A stretch of DNA of 64,000 nucleotides from Arthrobacter pigmenti (GTDB taxonomy: Bacteria > Actinomycetota > Actinomycetes > Actinomycetales > Micrococcaceae): contig NZ_JAATJL010000001.1 in the NCBI RefSeq assembly GCF_011927905.1, positions 2,108,001 to 2,172,000 of the forward strand. The letters are read 5' to 3'. Below the pieces are notes generated by a model. The model was given only the letters and a program-made list of their open reading frames with translations. It had not been told where the DNA came from and did not search any database. Positions 19,299-26,987 of this stretch are shown here, one piece after another (the stretch's first letter is position 1; every line of letters begins with the position of its first letter). The translations under genes were made by a program, and so were the position numbers.

Positions 19299-19413
19299 GG
19301 TCACGAGTGCCAGCGCAAAACCCCGGTTTGCTGGCCGGCAACCCTCCTTCCGCGGTGGGGTGCCCCGGGTGACGACCAGGCCGCACCAGAAAGTGATGCG
19401 GCAAGCGCGGAAC
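19299..19413 (+). promoter_or_regulatory. SAM-IV riboswitch
   Basis: The segment starts GGTCACGAGTGCCAGC and continues through GCTGGCCGGCAACCCTCC, CGGTGGGGTGCCCCGGGTGA and CGACCAGG, ending in GGCAAGCGCGG. This is the conserved core of the actinobacterial SAM-IV aptamer: a P1-like GGTCA/TGACC closure, the GCCAGC/GCTGGC helix, and the pseudoknotted GGCAAGCGCGG tail. A GGAACC/GGTTCC pairing (19410-19433) lies between it and the ATG at 19457 and could be the expression platform. Confidence 0.9.
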
Positions 19414-19456
19414 CTCCCTGAACGGCGGTTCCCTGAGACCACTGTGGGGTTACTCC

Positions 19457-20815
19457 ATGAGCAACGCAATCCTAGACCAGACAACCTTGGTATCCGCCGA
19501 TCCCCTCGCTCCGGTGCTGGGTGGGGAGCTTCCGGCTCCACTAATCGACGGCACCACCGTACGGTACGTGAATCTGGACTATGCGGCGTCGGCACCGGCA
19601 CTCCAGGAGGTCAGCGACTACGTCCAGAGCGTGCTGCCGTACTACGCAAGCGTCCATCGGGGTGCGGGATACGCTTCACAGATTTCTACATCGCTGTACG
19701 AGAACGCCCGCAGGATTGTCCGGGACTTCGTGGGCGGACGCGCAGATGACGCCGTCATCTTCACGCGGAACACCACAGATTCCCTGAACCTGCTCGCCGG
19801 GTGCGTGCCGAGCGAGGGCGAAGTCCTCTACCTCGACCTGGAGCACCACGCCAACCTTCTTCCCTGGCTTCAGCGGCCGCACCGCAGCGTTACCGCGGCC
19901 GACACCGTCGATGCCACCGCCGTCGCGCTCGATCGGGAGCTCGCCGCCGGCGGGATCAACCTGCTAGCGGTGACGGGGGCTTCCAACGTTACCGGTGAGG
20001 TCCTTCCCATCGGGCGGCTCGCGGAGATTGCGCACGCTCATGGCGCGCGGATCGTCGTGGACGCGGCCCAGCTCGCTCCGCACCGGCGATTGGATGTGTC
20101 CGGGGATGAGATCGACTACGTCGCCTTCTCCGGCCACAAGCTCTACGCGCCCTACGGTGCTGGCGTGCTGGTCGGCAGGCCGGACTGGCTCGATGCGGGA
20201 ACCCCGCACCTGGCCGGCGGCGGAGCGGTGAAGACGGTCAGGGTGGACTCCGTGTCGTGGGCAACCGGTCCCGCCCGTCATGAGGGCGGCTCGCCGAACG
20301 TTCTGGGGGCTGCCGCGCTCGCCCACGCAACGCAGGTGATCTCAGGGCTCAGCGAAGCGGACTGGCAGCGCCATGAGGGTGAACTCCGCACCGCGCTCAT
20401 CGACGGCTTGTCGGATCTGCCGGAGGTCACCGTCCACCGCATCTTCTCGGAGGAAACCGACGCCATCGGCGTGGTCAACTTCTCCGTGAACGGTTACGAC
20501 GCGGGTCTGGTTGCCGCTTACCTGTCCGCTGAACACGGGATCGGCCTCCGCGACGGCAAGTTCTGCGCCCATCCGCTGCTCAAGCGCCTCGGCCTGCCTT
20601 CGGGTTCGCTGCGGGCGAGTTTCGGGCTGGGATCGAGGCAGGACGACGTCGAACGCCTCCTGGGCGGATTGCGTGCACTGATCTCCAATGGGCTTGGCAC
20701 CGATTACGTGGTCGATCAGGGACGGTGGGTCCCTGCCGTGGAGACCCGCAACTTCCCCGAGTGGGCTCCGCATACGCCCGGCACCGCCGGTGCGGCCCCG
20801 TGCTCCACGGACTAG
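19457..20815 (+). CDS. Class V aminotransferase, cysteine desulfurase-like
   Basis: The 452-residue PLP enzyme shows the class V fold: substrate loop NLDYAASAP (about 39-47), GAGYASQIST, catalytic histidine in YLDLEHHANLLPW (about 128), VVDAAQLAPHRRLDV (PLP-binding Asp, about 197), and the PLP lysine in DYVAFSGHKLYAPYGAGVLVG (about 224-235). The C-terminal half holds KFCAHPLLKRLG with a cysteine in the position used by desulfurases. Control by a SAM riboswitch suggests a role in sulfur amino acid metabolism, such as cysteine desulfuration or a related C-S reaction, rather than general Fe-S assembly, since no suf genes are nearby. It has a roughly 35-residue tail beyond the core. Confidence 0.82.
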   Translation: MSNAILDQTTLVSADPLAPVLGGELPAPLIDGTTVRYVNLDYAASAPALQEVSDYVQSVLPYYASVHRGAGYASQISTSLYENARRIVRDFVGGRADDAVIFTRNTTDSLNLLAGCVPSEGEVLYLDLEHHANLLPWLQRPHRSVTAADTVDATAVALDRELAAGGINLLAVTGASNVTGEVLPIGRLAEIAHAHGARIVVDAAQLAPHRRLDVSGDEIDYVAFSGHKLYAPYGAGVLVGRPDWLDAGTPHLAGGGAVKTVRVDSVSWATGPARHEGGSPNVLGAAALAHATQVISGLSEADWQRHEGELRTALIDGLSDLPEVTVHRIFSEETDAIGVVNFSVNGYDAGLVAAYLSAEHGIGLRDGKFCAHPLLKRLGLPSGSLRASFGLGSRQDDVERLLGGLRALISNGLGTDYVVDQGRWVPAVETRNFPEWAPHTPGTAGAAPCSTD

Positions 20816-20892
20816 ACGCATAGCGGGCGCCAGCGCGCAGTCCGGTGCTTTAATTGTCGGGTCCCACACCCGCACGCGAGGAGCTCACCACT

Positions 20893-21657
20893 ATGGTTCC
20901 TGGAGGTCCGCGCCTCGCCGCGCACCGCCGTCGTACACTGGCTCGTGGGTATCTGCAGGACGGCGAGCGCTACGACCGCGTCCGTCCGGGCTACCCGGAT
21001 GATTGCGTCGACTGGCTTGTTCCGGCCTCAGCTGTTTGGGCGATTGACATCGGCGCTGGAACAGGCAAATTCACCCGGGAGCTTGTGCGTCGCTCCCGCG
21101 AGGTTGTGGCGGTAGACCCGTCTTCAGACATGTTGGCGGTGCTATCGCGCAGTCTGCCGGATGTGCGCACTGTGGAGGGCACCGCCGAATCCACGGGGTT
21201 GCCCGCCTCAAGTGCAGGCGTCGTGACCATCGCCCAGGCGTGGCACTGGTGCGATCCGGTGGAGACCGTTGCAGAAGCTGCCCGCATCCTCGCGCCGGAA
21301 GGCGTGCTTGCCCTGGTCTGGAACCAGCTGGACGTTTCAGTGCCGTGGGTGCACCGGCTTTCCCGCATCATGCACGCCGGTGATGTCTTCCGTCCCAGCT
21401 ACCGGCCGCTGCTCGGCGCGCGCTTCACGAAGCCCGAGTCGCGGGTCTTCGCGTGGACCCAGCTGTTGTCCGCGTCCGACGTCGTTGAGCTTGCGCGCTC
21501 ACGCAGTTACTACCAGAACGCTTCCGTTTCCACGCGGGCCAGGGTCGACGAGAACCTGCGCTGGTATCTCCACGAACACCTCGGCCACCCGTGGAACGCG
21601 ACCCTCGAGTTGCCGTACCTGACATACGCATGGAGGGCGACGCGCTCTTCGTCCTAG
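20893..21657 (+). CDS. Class I SAM-dependent methyltransferase
   Basis: The 254-residue product has the Rossmann motif I AIDIGAGTGKFTREL, motif II VVAVDPSSDML and the AQAWHWCDPVETVAEAARIL segment common to ubiE/YcgJ-like methyltransferases. I chose the ATG at 20893 because GAGGAG lies about nine bases upstream; a TTG at 20854 is less likely. Its TAG stop (21655-21657) coincides with the left edge of an IS element; removing the IS and one TA copy restores TAG in the same place, so the protein appears intact. Substrate unknown. Confidence 0.82.
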   Translation: MVPGGPRLAAHRRRTLARGYLQDGERYDRVRPGYPDDCVDWLVPASAVWAIDIGAGTGKFTRELVRRSREVVAVDPSSDMLAVLSRSLPDVRTVEGTAESTGLPASSAGVVTIAQAWHWCDPVETVAEAARILAPEGVLALVWNQLDVSVPWVHRLSRIMHAGDVFRPSYRPLLGARFTKPESRVFAWTQLLSASDVVELARSRSYYQNASVSTRARVDENLRWYLHEHLGHPWNATLELPYLTYAWRATRSSS

Positions 21658-22745
21658 TGTCCTGCGCCGGTAGTTCGTTGCATTAGTCGGGATAGGGATT
21701 CCAGGATCTCATCGGCGGTCTTGGTCCACACGTAGGGTTGCGGGTCCTCGTTCCAGGCTTTTACCCATTCCCTGAGGTCTTTTTCCAATGCCTGCACGCT
21801 GCGGTGATCACTGCGTTGGAGCAGGTTCCGGGTGACTTCGGCAAACAGCCTCTCGACCTGGTTGATCCATGACGAGTATGTCGGAGTGAAATGGATATGG
21901 AACCGGGGCTGCTTGTCGAGCCAGGTCTTGACCGTCGGGTGTTTATGCGTGCCGTAGTTGTCGCAGATGACGTGAATATCGAGATGGTCGGGGACTTCCT
22001 TGTCGATCTTGGTCAGGAACTTCCGGAACTCGATCGCCCGATGCTTCCGATGCGTCGAGGCAATCACGGTCCCATCAGCGACGTTCAGGGCCGCGAAGAG
22101 ACTCGTGGTGCCGTGGCGGGCGTAGTCGTGGGTGCGTTTCTCTGGCATGCCCGGCATCATCGGAAACGCTGGCTGCGATCGGGAGAGTGCTTGGACCTGG
22201 GACTTCTCATCGACGCTGAGCACGACTGCCGACTCGGGCGGGTTGAGGTAGAGACCGACGATGTCATAGACCTTCTCCACGAATAAAGGATCGTTGGAGA
22301 GCTTGAACCCATCAGCCCGGTGTGGTTTGAGGTCGAAGGCCTTCCAGATTCGCCCGATCGTTGATTTCGACAGTCCACTGCGTTTGGCCATCTTCGCTCG
22401 TGACCAATGCGTGGCGTTCTTCGGCGTGTGTTCCAGGGTGGACACCACGACGTCTTCGACCTGGTTGGCCGTGATCGTCGCGGGCCGTCCGGGGCGAGGT
22501 TCGTCAACGAGCCCATCCAACCGGTGCTCGATGAAACGCGAACGCCATTTCGCGACCGTGGGCGAGGTGACCCCGAGCGCGGCAGCAGCATCCTTGTTCG
22601 TCTTTCCCTCACTGCAGGACAGGACAATACGCGAGCGCAAAGCCAGCGCTTGTGATGATTTGGCACGACGGGCCCACCGGGTCAGGGTCTGGCGTTCATC
22701 ATCGGTCAGTGTCAGTTCGGCTTTGGGGCGACCGGTTCGTGGCAT
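21654..22745 (-). CDS. IS630-family DDE transposase
   Basis: The 363-residue transposase has an N-terminal helix-turn-helix region (TNKDAAAALGVTSPTVAKWRSRFIEHRLDGL), a second winged-helix (SRAKMAKRSGLSKSTIGRIWKAF) and the DDE catalytic core: VVLSVDEKSQ (first Asp, about 180), VICDNYGTHKHP (second Asp, about 262) and TPTYSSWINQVERLFAEVTR (Glu, about 299). The reading frame is unbroken. Its TAG stop uses the flanking TA target duplication plus one host base, so the element lacks a stop codon of its own in this frame. Confidence 0.95.
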   Translation of the reverse strand: MPRTGRPKAELTLTDDERQTLTRWARRAKSSQALALRSRIVLSCSEGKTNKDAAAALGVTSPTVAKWRSRFIEHRLDGLVDEPRPGRPATITANQVEDVVVSTLEHTPKNATHWSRAKMAKRSGLSKSTIGRIWKAFDLKPHRADGFKLSNDPLFVEKVYDIVGLYLNPPESAVVLSVDEKSQVQALSRSQPAFPMMPGMPEKRTHDYARHGTTSLFAALNVADGTVIASTHRKHRAIEFRKFLTKIDKEVPDHLDIHVICDNYGTHKHPTVKTWLDKQPRFHIHFTPTYSSWINQVERLFAEVTRNLLQRSDHRSVQALEKDLREWVKAWNEDPQPYVWTKTADEILESLSRLMQRTTGAGH

Positions 22746-22790
22746 ACCCCAATTCTACAACTTATACAACGAATTTCAGGCGCATGACAC
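21657..22790 (-). mobile_element. IS630-family insertion sequence
   Basis: A 1134-bp element is bounded by imperfect 27-bp terminal inverted repeats (left 21657-21683, right 22764-22790 reversed; both begin GTGTC, 22 of 27 identical). It is flanked by the dinucleotide TA on both sides (21655-21656 and 22791-22792), the target duplication of IS630/Tc1-like elements. Both junctions read CTAG, a target preferred by IS630. It contains one transposase gene and appears complete. Confidence 0.92.
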
Positions 22791-22832
22791 TAGACGGTCG
22801 TAGCTGGCGCCGGAACGCGCTTAGCGTTATGT

Positions 22833-22848
22833 TTTAGGCATGCCGAAA
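22833..22848 (+). promoter_or_regulatory. Palindrome over the start codon of the metal importer operon, probable MntR/DtxR-type operator
   Basis: TTTAGGCA-TGCCGAAA is a 16-bp inverted repeat with one mismatched pair, centred on the ATG at 22840. Its TTAGGC/GCC layout resembles DtxR/MntR-family boxes, and a DtxR-family gene is fourth in this operon. TTATGT at 22827-22832 could be a -10 that gives a leaderless or nearly leaderless mRNA, so bound repressor would block initiation. Confidence 0.55.
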
Positions 22849-23742
22849 TTTCGTCTTGCGGTACTCCTTATCGCGATGACACTCGTGGTCGCGTCATGCG
22901 GCGCCCCCACCGTTCAGCGGGCAGGCGGGGAGCAAGATCCTAGGCCTGTGGTCCTTACCACCTTTTCGGTGCTGGCAGATCTCACGCGCACTGTGGCGGG
23001 CAGCCACATCCGCGTCGAGTCAATTACCAAGGTGGGTACGGAAATCCATGGATACGAACCGACGCCGTCAGACCTCATCAATGCACAGGACGCAGACCTC
23101 ATCCTCGACAACGGTTTTGGGCTGGAGCGTTGGTTCGAGCGGTTCGTCTTGTCTGTGGATGCACCGCATGTGGTGCTTTCCGACGGCGTCGAGCCTGTCG
23201 ACATCCGGTCCGGCGATTACAGCGGGCTGCCCAACCCGCACGCCTGGATGTCGCCTAGAGCTGCCCAGATGTACGTGGACAACATCGTCCGTGCGCTCTC
23301 CGACCTTGATCCGGCGCATTCAGCAGTGTTCGAGGCGAACGGGCAAGCGCTGAAGGAGGAACTCGAGGGCCTGCTCAACCACCTTCGCACCTCTCTGGCC
23401 GGCAGCGGAGCCCTGGTGACCTGCGAGGGTGCGTTTTCGTATCTGGCGCGGGATGCCGGCCTTGTCGAAGCATTCATCTGGCCCGTCAACTCCGACAATG
23501 AGGGAACTCCGCGGCAGATCAAGGACGTCATCACCTTCGTCGAGGAACACAACGTGCCCACCGTTTTTTGCGAATCCACCGTGAACCCCTCCGCGCAGCA
23601 GCAGGTCGCCAAGGCGACCGGGGCAGAACTTGCCGGCCCCCTGTACGTCGACTCGCTCTCTGAACCGGATGGACCGGTCCCAACGTTTCTCGACCTGCTG
23701 CGCTACGACATCAACCTCATCATCGAAGGACTGACGCGATGA
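22840..23742 (+). CDS. Metal ABC transporter substrate-binding lipoprotein (Mn/Zn type)
   Basis: The 300-residue protein is a cluster A-I (TroA/PsaA/ZnuA-like) binding protein. Residues 1-19 are a lipoprotein signal with lipobox VVASC. Metal ligands can be placed at His in VGTEIHGYEPTP (about 68), His in NPHAWMSP (about 135), and acidic groups in TCEGAFSYLARDAG and FCESTVNPSAQQQ. There is no His-rich loop of the kind seen in many zinc-specific ZnuA proteins, which together with the MntR-like gene favours manganese. The stop overlaps the next ATG (ATGA). Confidence 0.88.
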   Translation: MPKFRLAVLLIAMTLVVASCGAPTVQRAGGEQDPRPVVLTTFSVLADLTRTVAGSHIRVESITKVGTEIHGYEPTPSDLINAQDADLILDNGFGLERWFERFVLSVDAPHVVLSDGVEPVDIRSGDYSGLPNPHAWMSPRAAQMYVDNIVRALSDLDPAHSAVFEANGQALKEELEGLLNHLRTSLAGSGALVTCEGAFSYLARDAGLVEAFIWPVNSDNEGTPRQIKDVITFVEEHNVPTVFCESTVNPSAQQQVAKATGAELAGPLYVDSLSEPDGPVPTFLDLLRYDINLIIEGLTR

Positions 23743-24521
23743 CCACACGTACCTCCTCTCCCCCGGCTCCTGCGATCAGCGTCCGGCAACTGAGCGTCCA
23801 TTACGACGGCGTGGTCGCACTCGACAACGTCGGCTTCACCCTGGAGCGCGGCCAGGTCTGTGGGCTCATCGGTGTCAACGGCTCCGGGAAATCCACGCTC
23901 TTCAAGTCGCTGATGGGGCTTGTTGCCCCGCAACGCGGCACTGTGACCCTCTTCGACCGCGCGCATGCCGCCGCAAGGAAGGAGAAGCTGGTTGCCTACG
24001 TTCCGCAGTCCGAGGACGTGGACTGGAACTTTCCCGTCTCGGTGGGCGACGTCGTCTTGATGGGACGCTATGCCCACATGGGTCCTGCCCGGCGTGCCTC
24101 CCGTGCTGACCGGTCCGCAGTGGACCACGCCCTGGACAGAGTCGGTCTGGCGGACCTGCGCCACCGCCAGATCGGAGAGTTATCCGGAGGCCAGAAAAAA
24201 CGCACCTTCGTGGCGCGCGGCATCGCCCAGGACGCACAGCTCCTGTTGCTCGACGAACCCTTCGCCGGCGTGGACAAAGCCAGCGAGGCCACCCTGGTGA
24301 CCCTGTTGCGGGAGTTGAAGGAAGAGGGCCGCACCGTACTGGTATCCACGCACGACCTCGCTGGTATCCCGCAGCTGTGCGACCGCGCGATCCTCCTGCA
24401 CCACAGCATCCTCGCTGAGGGCATCCCAGCCGCTGTCCTGACCCATGAGAACCTTGCACGGGCGTTCGGGACTGCGGGAAGTGCCGCCGTCGTACCCGCT
24501 TCTGAGCGGCAGGGAGCGTAA
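23739..24521 (+). CDS. Metal ABC transporter ATP-binding protein
   Basis: The 260-residue ATPase has Walker A GVNGSGKST (about 45-53), signature LSGGQKKR (about 148), Walker B LLLLDEPFAGVD (about 170) and the switch histidine in VLVSTHDL. It powers the importer formed with the adjacent permease and lipoprotein. Start overlaps the lipoprotein gene; the permease starts immediately after its stop. Confidence 0.92.
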   Translation: MTTRTSSPPAPAISVRQLSVHYDGVVALDNVGFTLERGQVCGLIGVNGSGKSTLFKSLMGLVAPQRGTVTLFDRAHAAARKEKLVAYVPQSEDVDWNFPVSVGDVVLMGRYAHMGPARRASRADRSAVDHALDRVGLADLRHRQIGELSGGQKKRTFVARGIAQDAQLLLLDEPFAGVDKASEATLVTLLRELKEEGRTVLVSTHDLAGIPQLCDRAILLHHSILAEGIPAAVLTHENLARAFGTAGSAAVVPASERQGA

Positions 24522-25391
24522 ATGGACCCCGTATCCTTCCTCCTGGAACCGCTTCAGTACGGCTTCCTCACGCGCGCGCTGGTTGTCACGCTGGCGGCGG
24601 CCATCGTTGCGTCGGTCCTGTCCTGTTGGCTGATCCTGATGGGGTGGTCGCTGATGGGCGACGCCGTTTCCCACGCGGTGCTGCCGGGCGTAGCCCTCGC
24701 CTACATCGTCGGAGTTCCGTTCTCGCTGGGAGCTTTCGTGTTCGGTGCAGGCGCCGTCGCGCTGATCGGTGCGGTCAAGTCCACTACCAAACTGAAGTCC
24801 GACACCGTGATCGGCGTGGTCTTCACCGCCCTGTTCGCCGTCGGGCTGGCGATCGTCTCGCGCACGCCGTCGCAAGTTGACCTCATGCATATCTTGTTCG
24901 GGAACGTGCTTGGTGTCACGGACGGCGAGCTCTGGCAGGTGGTCATCCTGGGTGCGCTGACCCTTGCGATTGTGCTGTTCAAACGCCGTGACCTCACCCT
25001 CTTCGCCTTCGACCGCACTCATGCGCACGTCATTGGTCTCAACACCCGGCTGCTCAGCGCGCTGCTGCTCGGTCTGCTGGCCCTCAGCGTGGTCGTCGGA
25101 TTGCAGGCCGTCGGTATTATTCTCGTTGTGGCGATGCTCATCACTCCCGGTGCCACGGCGTTCCTCCTCACCCGGAGCTTCGACAGGATGCTACTGCTTG
25201 CCGCGACGATCACGGCCGCTGCCTCCGTGGGCGGGATCTATGCAAGCTACTACCTGGACATTTCCACTGGCGCCGCCGTGGTACTCGCCCAGGCCCTGGT
25301 CTTCGCCGTGGTCTATCTGGCGGCGCCGAGAACCGGGCTGGCTGCCCAATTCGCACGACGGCGGCGGCTCGCCACCAGTCAGGGGGCGTAG
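24522..25391 (+). CDS. Metal ABC transporter permease (ZnuB/MntB family)
   Basis: The 289-residue protein has about eight hydrophobic segments and the ABC-3 family pattern: WLILMGWSLMGDAVSHAVLPGVALAYIVG near the N-terminus, HILFGNVLGVTDGELW in the middle, and VVGLQAVGIILVVAMLITPGATAFLLT, which corresponds to the ATPase coupling region. It lies between the ATPase and the regulator in one operon. Confidence 0.92.
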   Translation: MDPVSFLLEPLQYGFLTRALVVTLAAAIVASVLSCWLILMGWSLMGDAVSHAVLPGVALAYIVGVPFSLGAFVFGAGAVALIGAVKSTTKLKSDTVIGVVFTALFAVGLAIVSRTPSQVDLMHILFGNVLGVTDGELWQVVILGALTLAIVLFKRRDLTLFAFDRTHAHVIGLNTRLLSALLLGLLALSVVVGLQAVGIILVVAMLITPGATAFLLTRSFDRMLLLAATITAAASVGGIYASYYLDISTGAAVVLAQALVFAVVYLAAPRTGLAAQFARRRRLATSQGA

Positions 25392-25396
25392 CCGGC

Positions 25397-26122
25397 ATGG
25401 CACCCAAGGCAAGCGCTCTCGGCATCGACTCCACCAGTGTCCAGGACTACGTGAAAACCATCTATGCCCTCTCGGAGTGGCATGACGCACCCGTGACATC
25501 ATCGCGGCTGGCCGCCAGGCTGGCGGTCGCGAACTCCTCCGTCTCGGAGATGATCAGGAAACTCGATGACCTCGGCCTGGTACGCCACGAGCCCTACCGT
25601 CCGGTCGAACTCACTGCCGGGGGCCGCCGTCTTGCGCTGGCAATGGTTCGGCGGCACCGGCTGCTGGAAACGTTCCTGGTCCGCGAGCTCGGCTACCGGT
25701 GGGACGAAGTACACGATGAAGCGGAGCTACTCGAGCACACCGTCTCGGACACCTTCATTGACCGGCTCGACGCGAAACTGGGCTGCCCTGCCGCAGATCC
25801 GCACGGCGACCCTATTCCCACTGCGGATGGATCCATCACATTGCCGGATGCCCTTCCCCTGCACCGGCTCGACGACGGCCATTTCGGCCGGGTGGCGAGG
25901 ATAAGCGACGAGAACCCGAGTCTGCTCAGGTTCCTGGCAAGCGAGCAGATCGGTATCGGATCCCCCGTCACTGTGCTGCAGCGCAAACCCTTCGGCGGAG
26001 CACTGCAGGCGCGGGTCGACATCGGCCACAGCGCCCGTGACCTGGACCTGGGCGACGAGCTGACCGGCGCTATCTGGATCGAGTCCGTGGGGAAGCACGC
26101 GGGTTGCAGCCTGGTTCCATGA
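25397..26122 (+). CDS. mntR: DtxR/MntR-family metal-dependent repressor
   Basis: The 241-residue protein has the DtxR winged helix (SVQDYVKTIYALSEWHDAPVTSSRLAARLAVANSSVSEMIRKL), the dimerisation/metal domain with candidate ligands in MVRRHRLLETFL and WDEVHDEAELLEHTVSD, and a C-terminal FeoA/SH3-like domain (about 160-235). Being the last gene of the importer unit, it most likely represses the operon when metal is replete, probably at the palindrome at 22833. Manganese is favoured by context; iron cannot be excluded. Its stop overlaps the start of the first crcB gene. Confidence 0.85.
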   Translation: MAPKASALGIDSTSVQDYVKTIYALSEWHDAPVTSSRLAARLAVANSSVSEMIRKLDDLGLVRHEPYRPVELTAGGRRLALAMVRRHRLLETFLVRELGYRWDEVHDEAELLEHTVSDTFIDRLDAKLGCPAADPHGDPIPTADGSITLPDALPLHRLDDGHFGRVARISDENPSLLRFLASEQIGIGSPVTVLQRKPFGGALQARVDIGHSARDLDLGDELTGAIWIESVGKHAGCSLVP

Positions 26123-26520
26123 GCAGGTCTCTGCCTAGGCGTTCTGGGCTGACCTCGTGGAGGACCTGGACCGCCGTCGCCCTCGGTGCGTTCATCGGAA
26201 CCGAAATCCGTTACCTGTTGGTGCTGCTCCTGCCGGAGCAGGCCGGTACCTTCCCGTGGACCACGCTCAGCATCAATGTACTGGGCAGCCTCCTGCTCGG
26301 GTGGCTGACCGGACTCTGGGGAACCGGATCGGTGCCACCGCGCTGGCTCCAGGCCGGCCTCGGCCCCGGCCTCCTGGGCTCCTTCACCACCTTCTCCGCT
26401 GTGGCGCTCGTCAGCGTGCTCGACCTTGAGCTGCTCGTTCCCTACCTGGGGCTCTCCTTGTTGCTCGGCCTCGCTGCCGCGGCCGCCGGCGTGTTCCTCG
26501 GTAAGCGAAGCGGCACATGA
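26119..26520 (+). CDS. crcB: CrcB/Fluc fluoride channel subunit 1
   Basis: The 133-residue protein has four hydrophobic segments and Fluc motifs: ALGAFIGTEIRYLL, the pore asparagine in TLSINVLGSLLLGWLTG, and LGSFTTFSAVAL with the TTFS phenylalanine-box region. Fluc channels export toxic fluoride as dual-topology dimers; Gram-positives often carry two genes for oppositely inserted partners. The ATG at 26119 overlaps the mntR stop (ATGA), giving a good N-terminus; an earlier in-frame start is unneeded. Confidence 0.9.
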   Translation: MSRSLPRRSGLTSWRTWTAVALGAFIGTEIRYLLVLLLPEQAGTFPWTTLSINVLGSLLLGWLTGLWGTGSVPPRWLQAGLGPGLLGSFTTFSAVALVSVLDLELLVPYLGLSLLLGLAAAAAGVFLGKRSGT

Positions 26521-26915
26521 TCACCGCGCTGCTCGTAGGGCTGGCGGGAACGACCGGGGCGCTGCTTCGTTACGGGACCGACGCCGGAATCGAGGCATAC
26601 CACGCACGACGACGACAGACACCGCAGCGCGATGTTCCGTTCCCTGCCGGCACACTCATTGCCAACGCTGTTGGTTCCCTGATCATCGGCCTGTGCTGGG
26701 GCACGCTCCGCGAAGCGCAGCTGGATATTGGCCAGTACAACATCCTTGCAGTGGGACTCGCCGGCGGCCTGACCACCTTCAGCACCCTCAGTGTCGCGGC
26801 TGTCACCCTGTGGCGGGACGGAAGGGTGGGTGCCGCCGTCGTTCATGTGGCTGGAAACCTTGTCTTGGGGCTGGGCGCCGCATGGCTGGGGCTGAGGCTG
26901 GTTGGCGCTCTGTGA
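26517..26915 (+). CDS. crcB: CrcB/Fluc fluoride channel subunit 2
   Basis: The 132-residue partner has GLAGTTGALLRYGTD, pore asparagine in PAGTLIANAVGSLIIGLCWG, and VGLAGGLTTFSTLSVAAV. It differs in loop charge from subunit 1, as expected for a heterodimer with opposite topology. Its ATG overlaps the previous stop by four bases. No fluoride riboswitch was recognised upstream, which fits co-expression from the metal operon. Confidence 0.9.
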   Translation: MITALLVGLAGTTGALLRYGTDAGIEAYHARRRQTPQRDVPFPAGTLIANAVGSLIIGLCWGTLREAQLDIGQYNILAVGLAGGLTTFSTLSVAAVTLWRDGRVGAAVVHVAGNLVLGLGAAWLGLRLVGAL

Positions 26916-26987
26916 CGAGCCGTTCCCGTCACGACCGCGGTCCTGCCTACACTGGGAGCGATCCGAACGGCCACGGAAGGGCACCAC

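Noticed and set aside
20893-21657. Methyltransferase as an IS-disrupted pseudogene
   Set aside because: The stop codon at the IS junction is the same TAG that the uninterrupted sequence would give, and the protein ends where relatives of this family usually end.
26912-26932. Hairpin GTGACG...CGTCAC after the second crcB gene as a terminator
   Set aside because: Only a 6-bp stem with a 9-nt loop that begins within the crcB stop codon; too weak to claim, and the next gene on the same strand may be cotranscribed.
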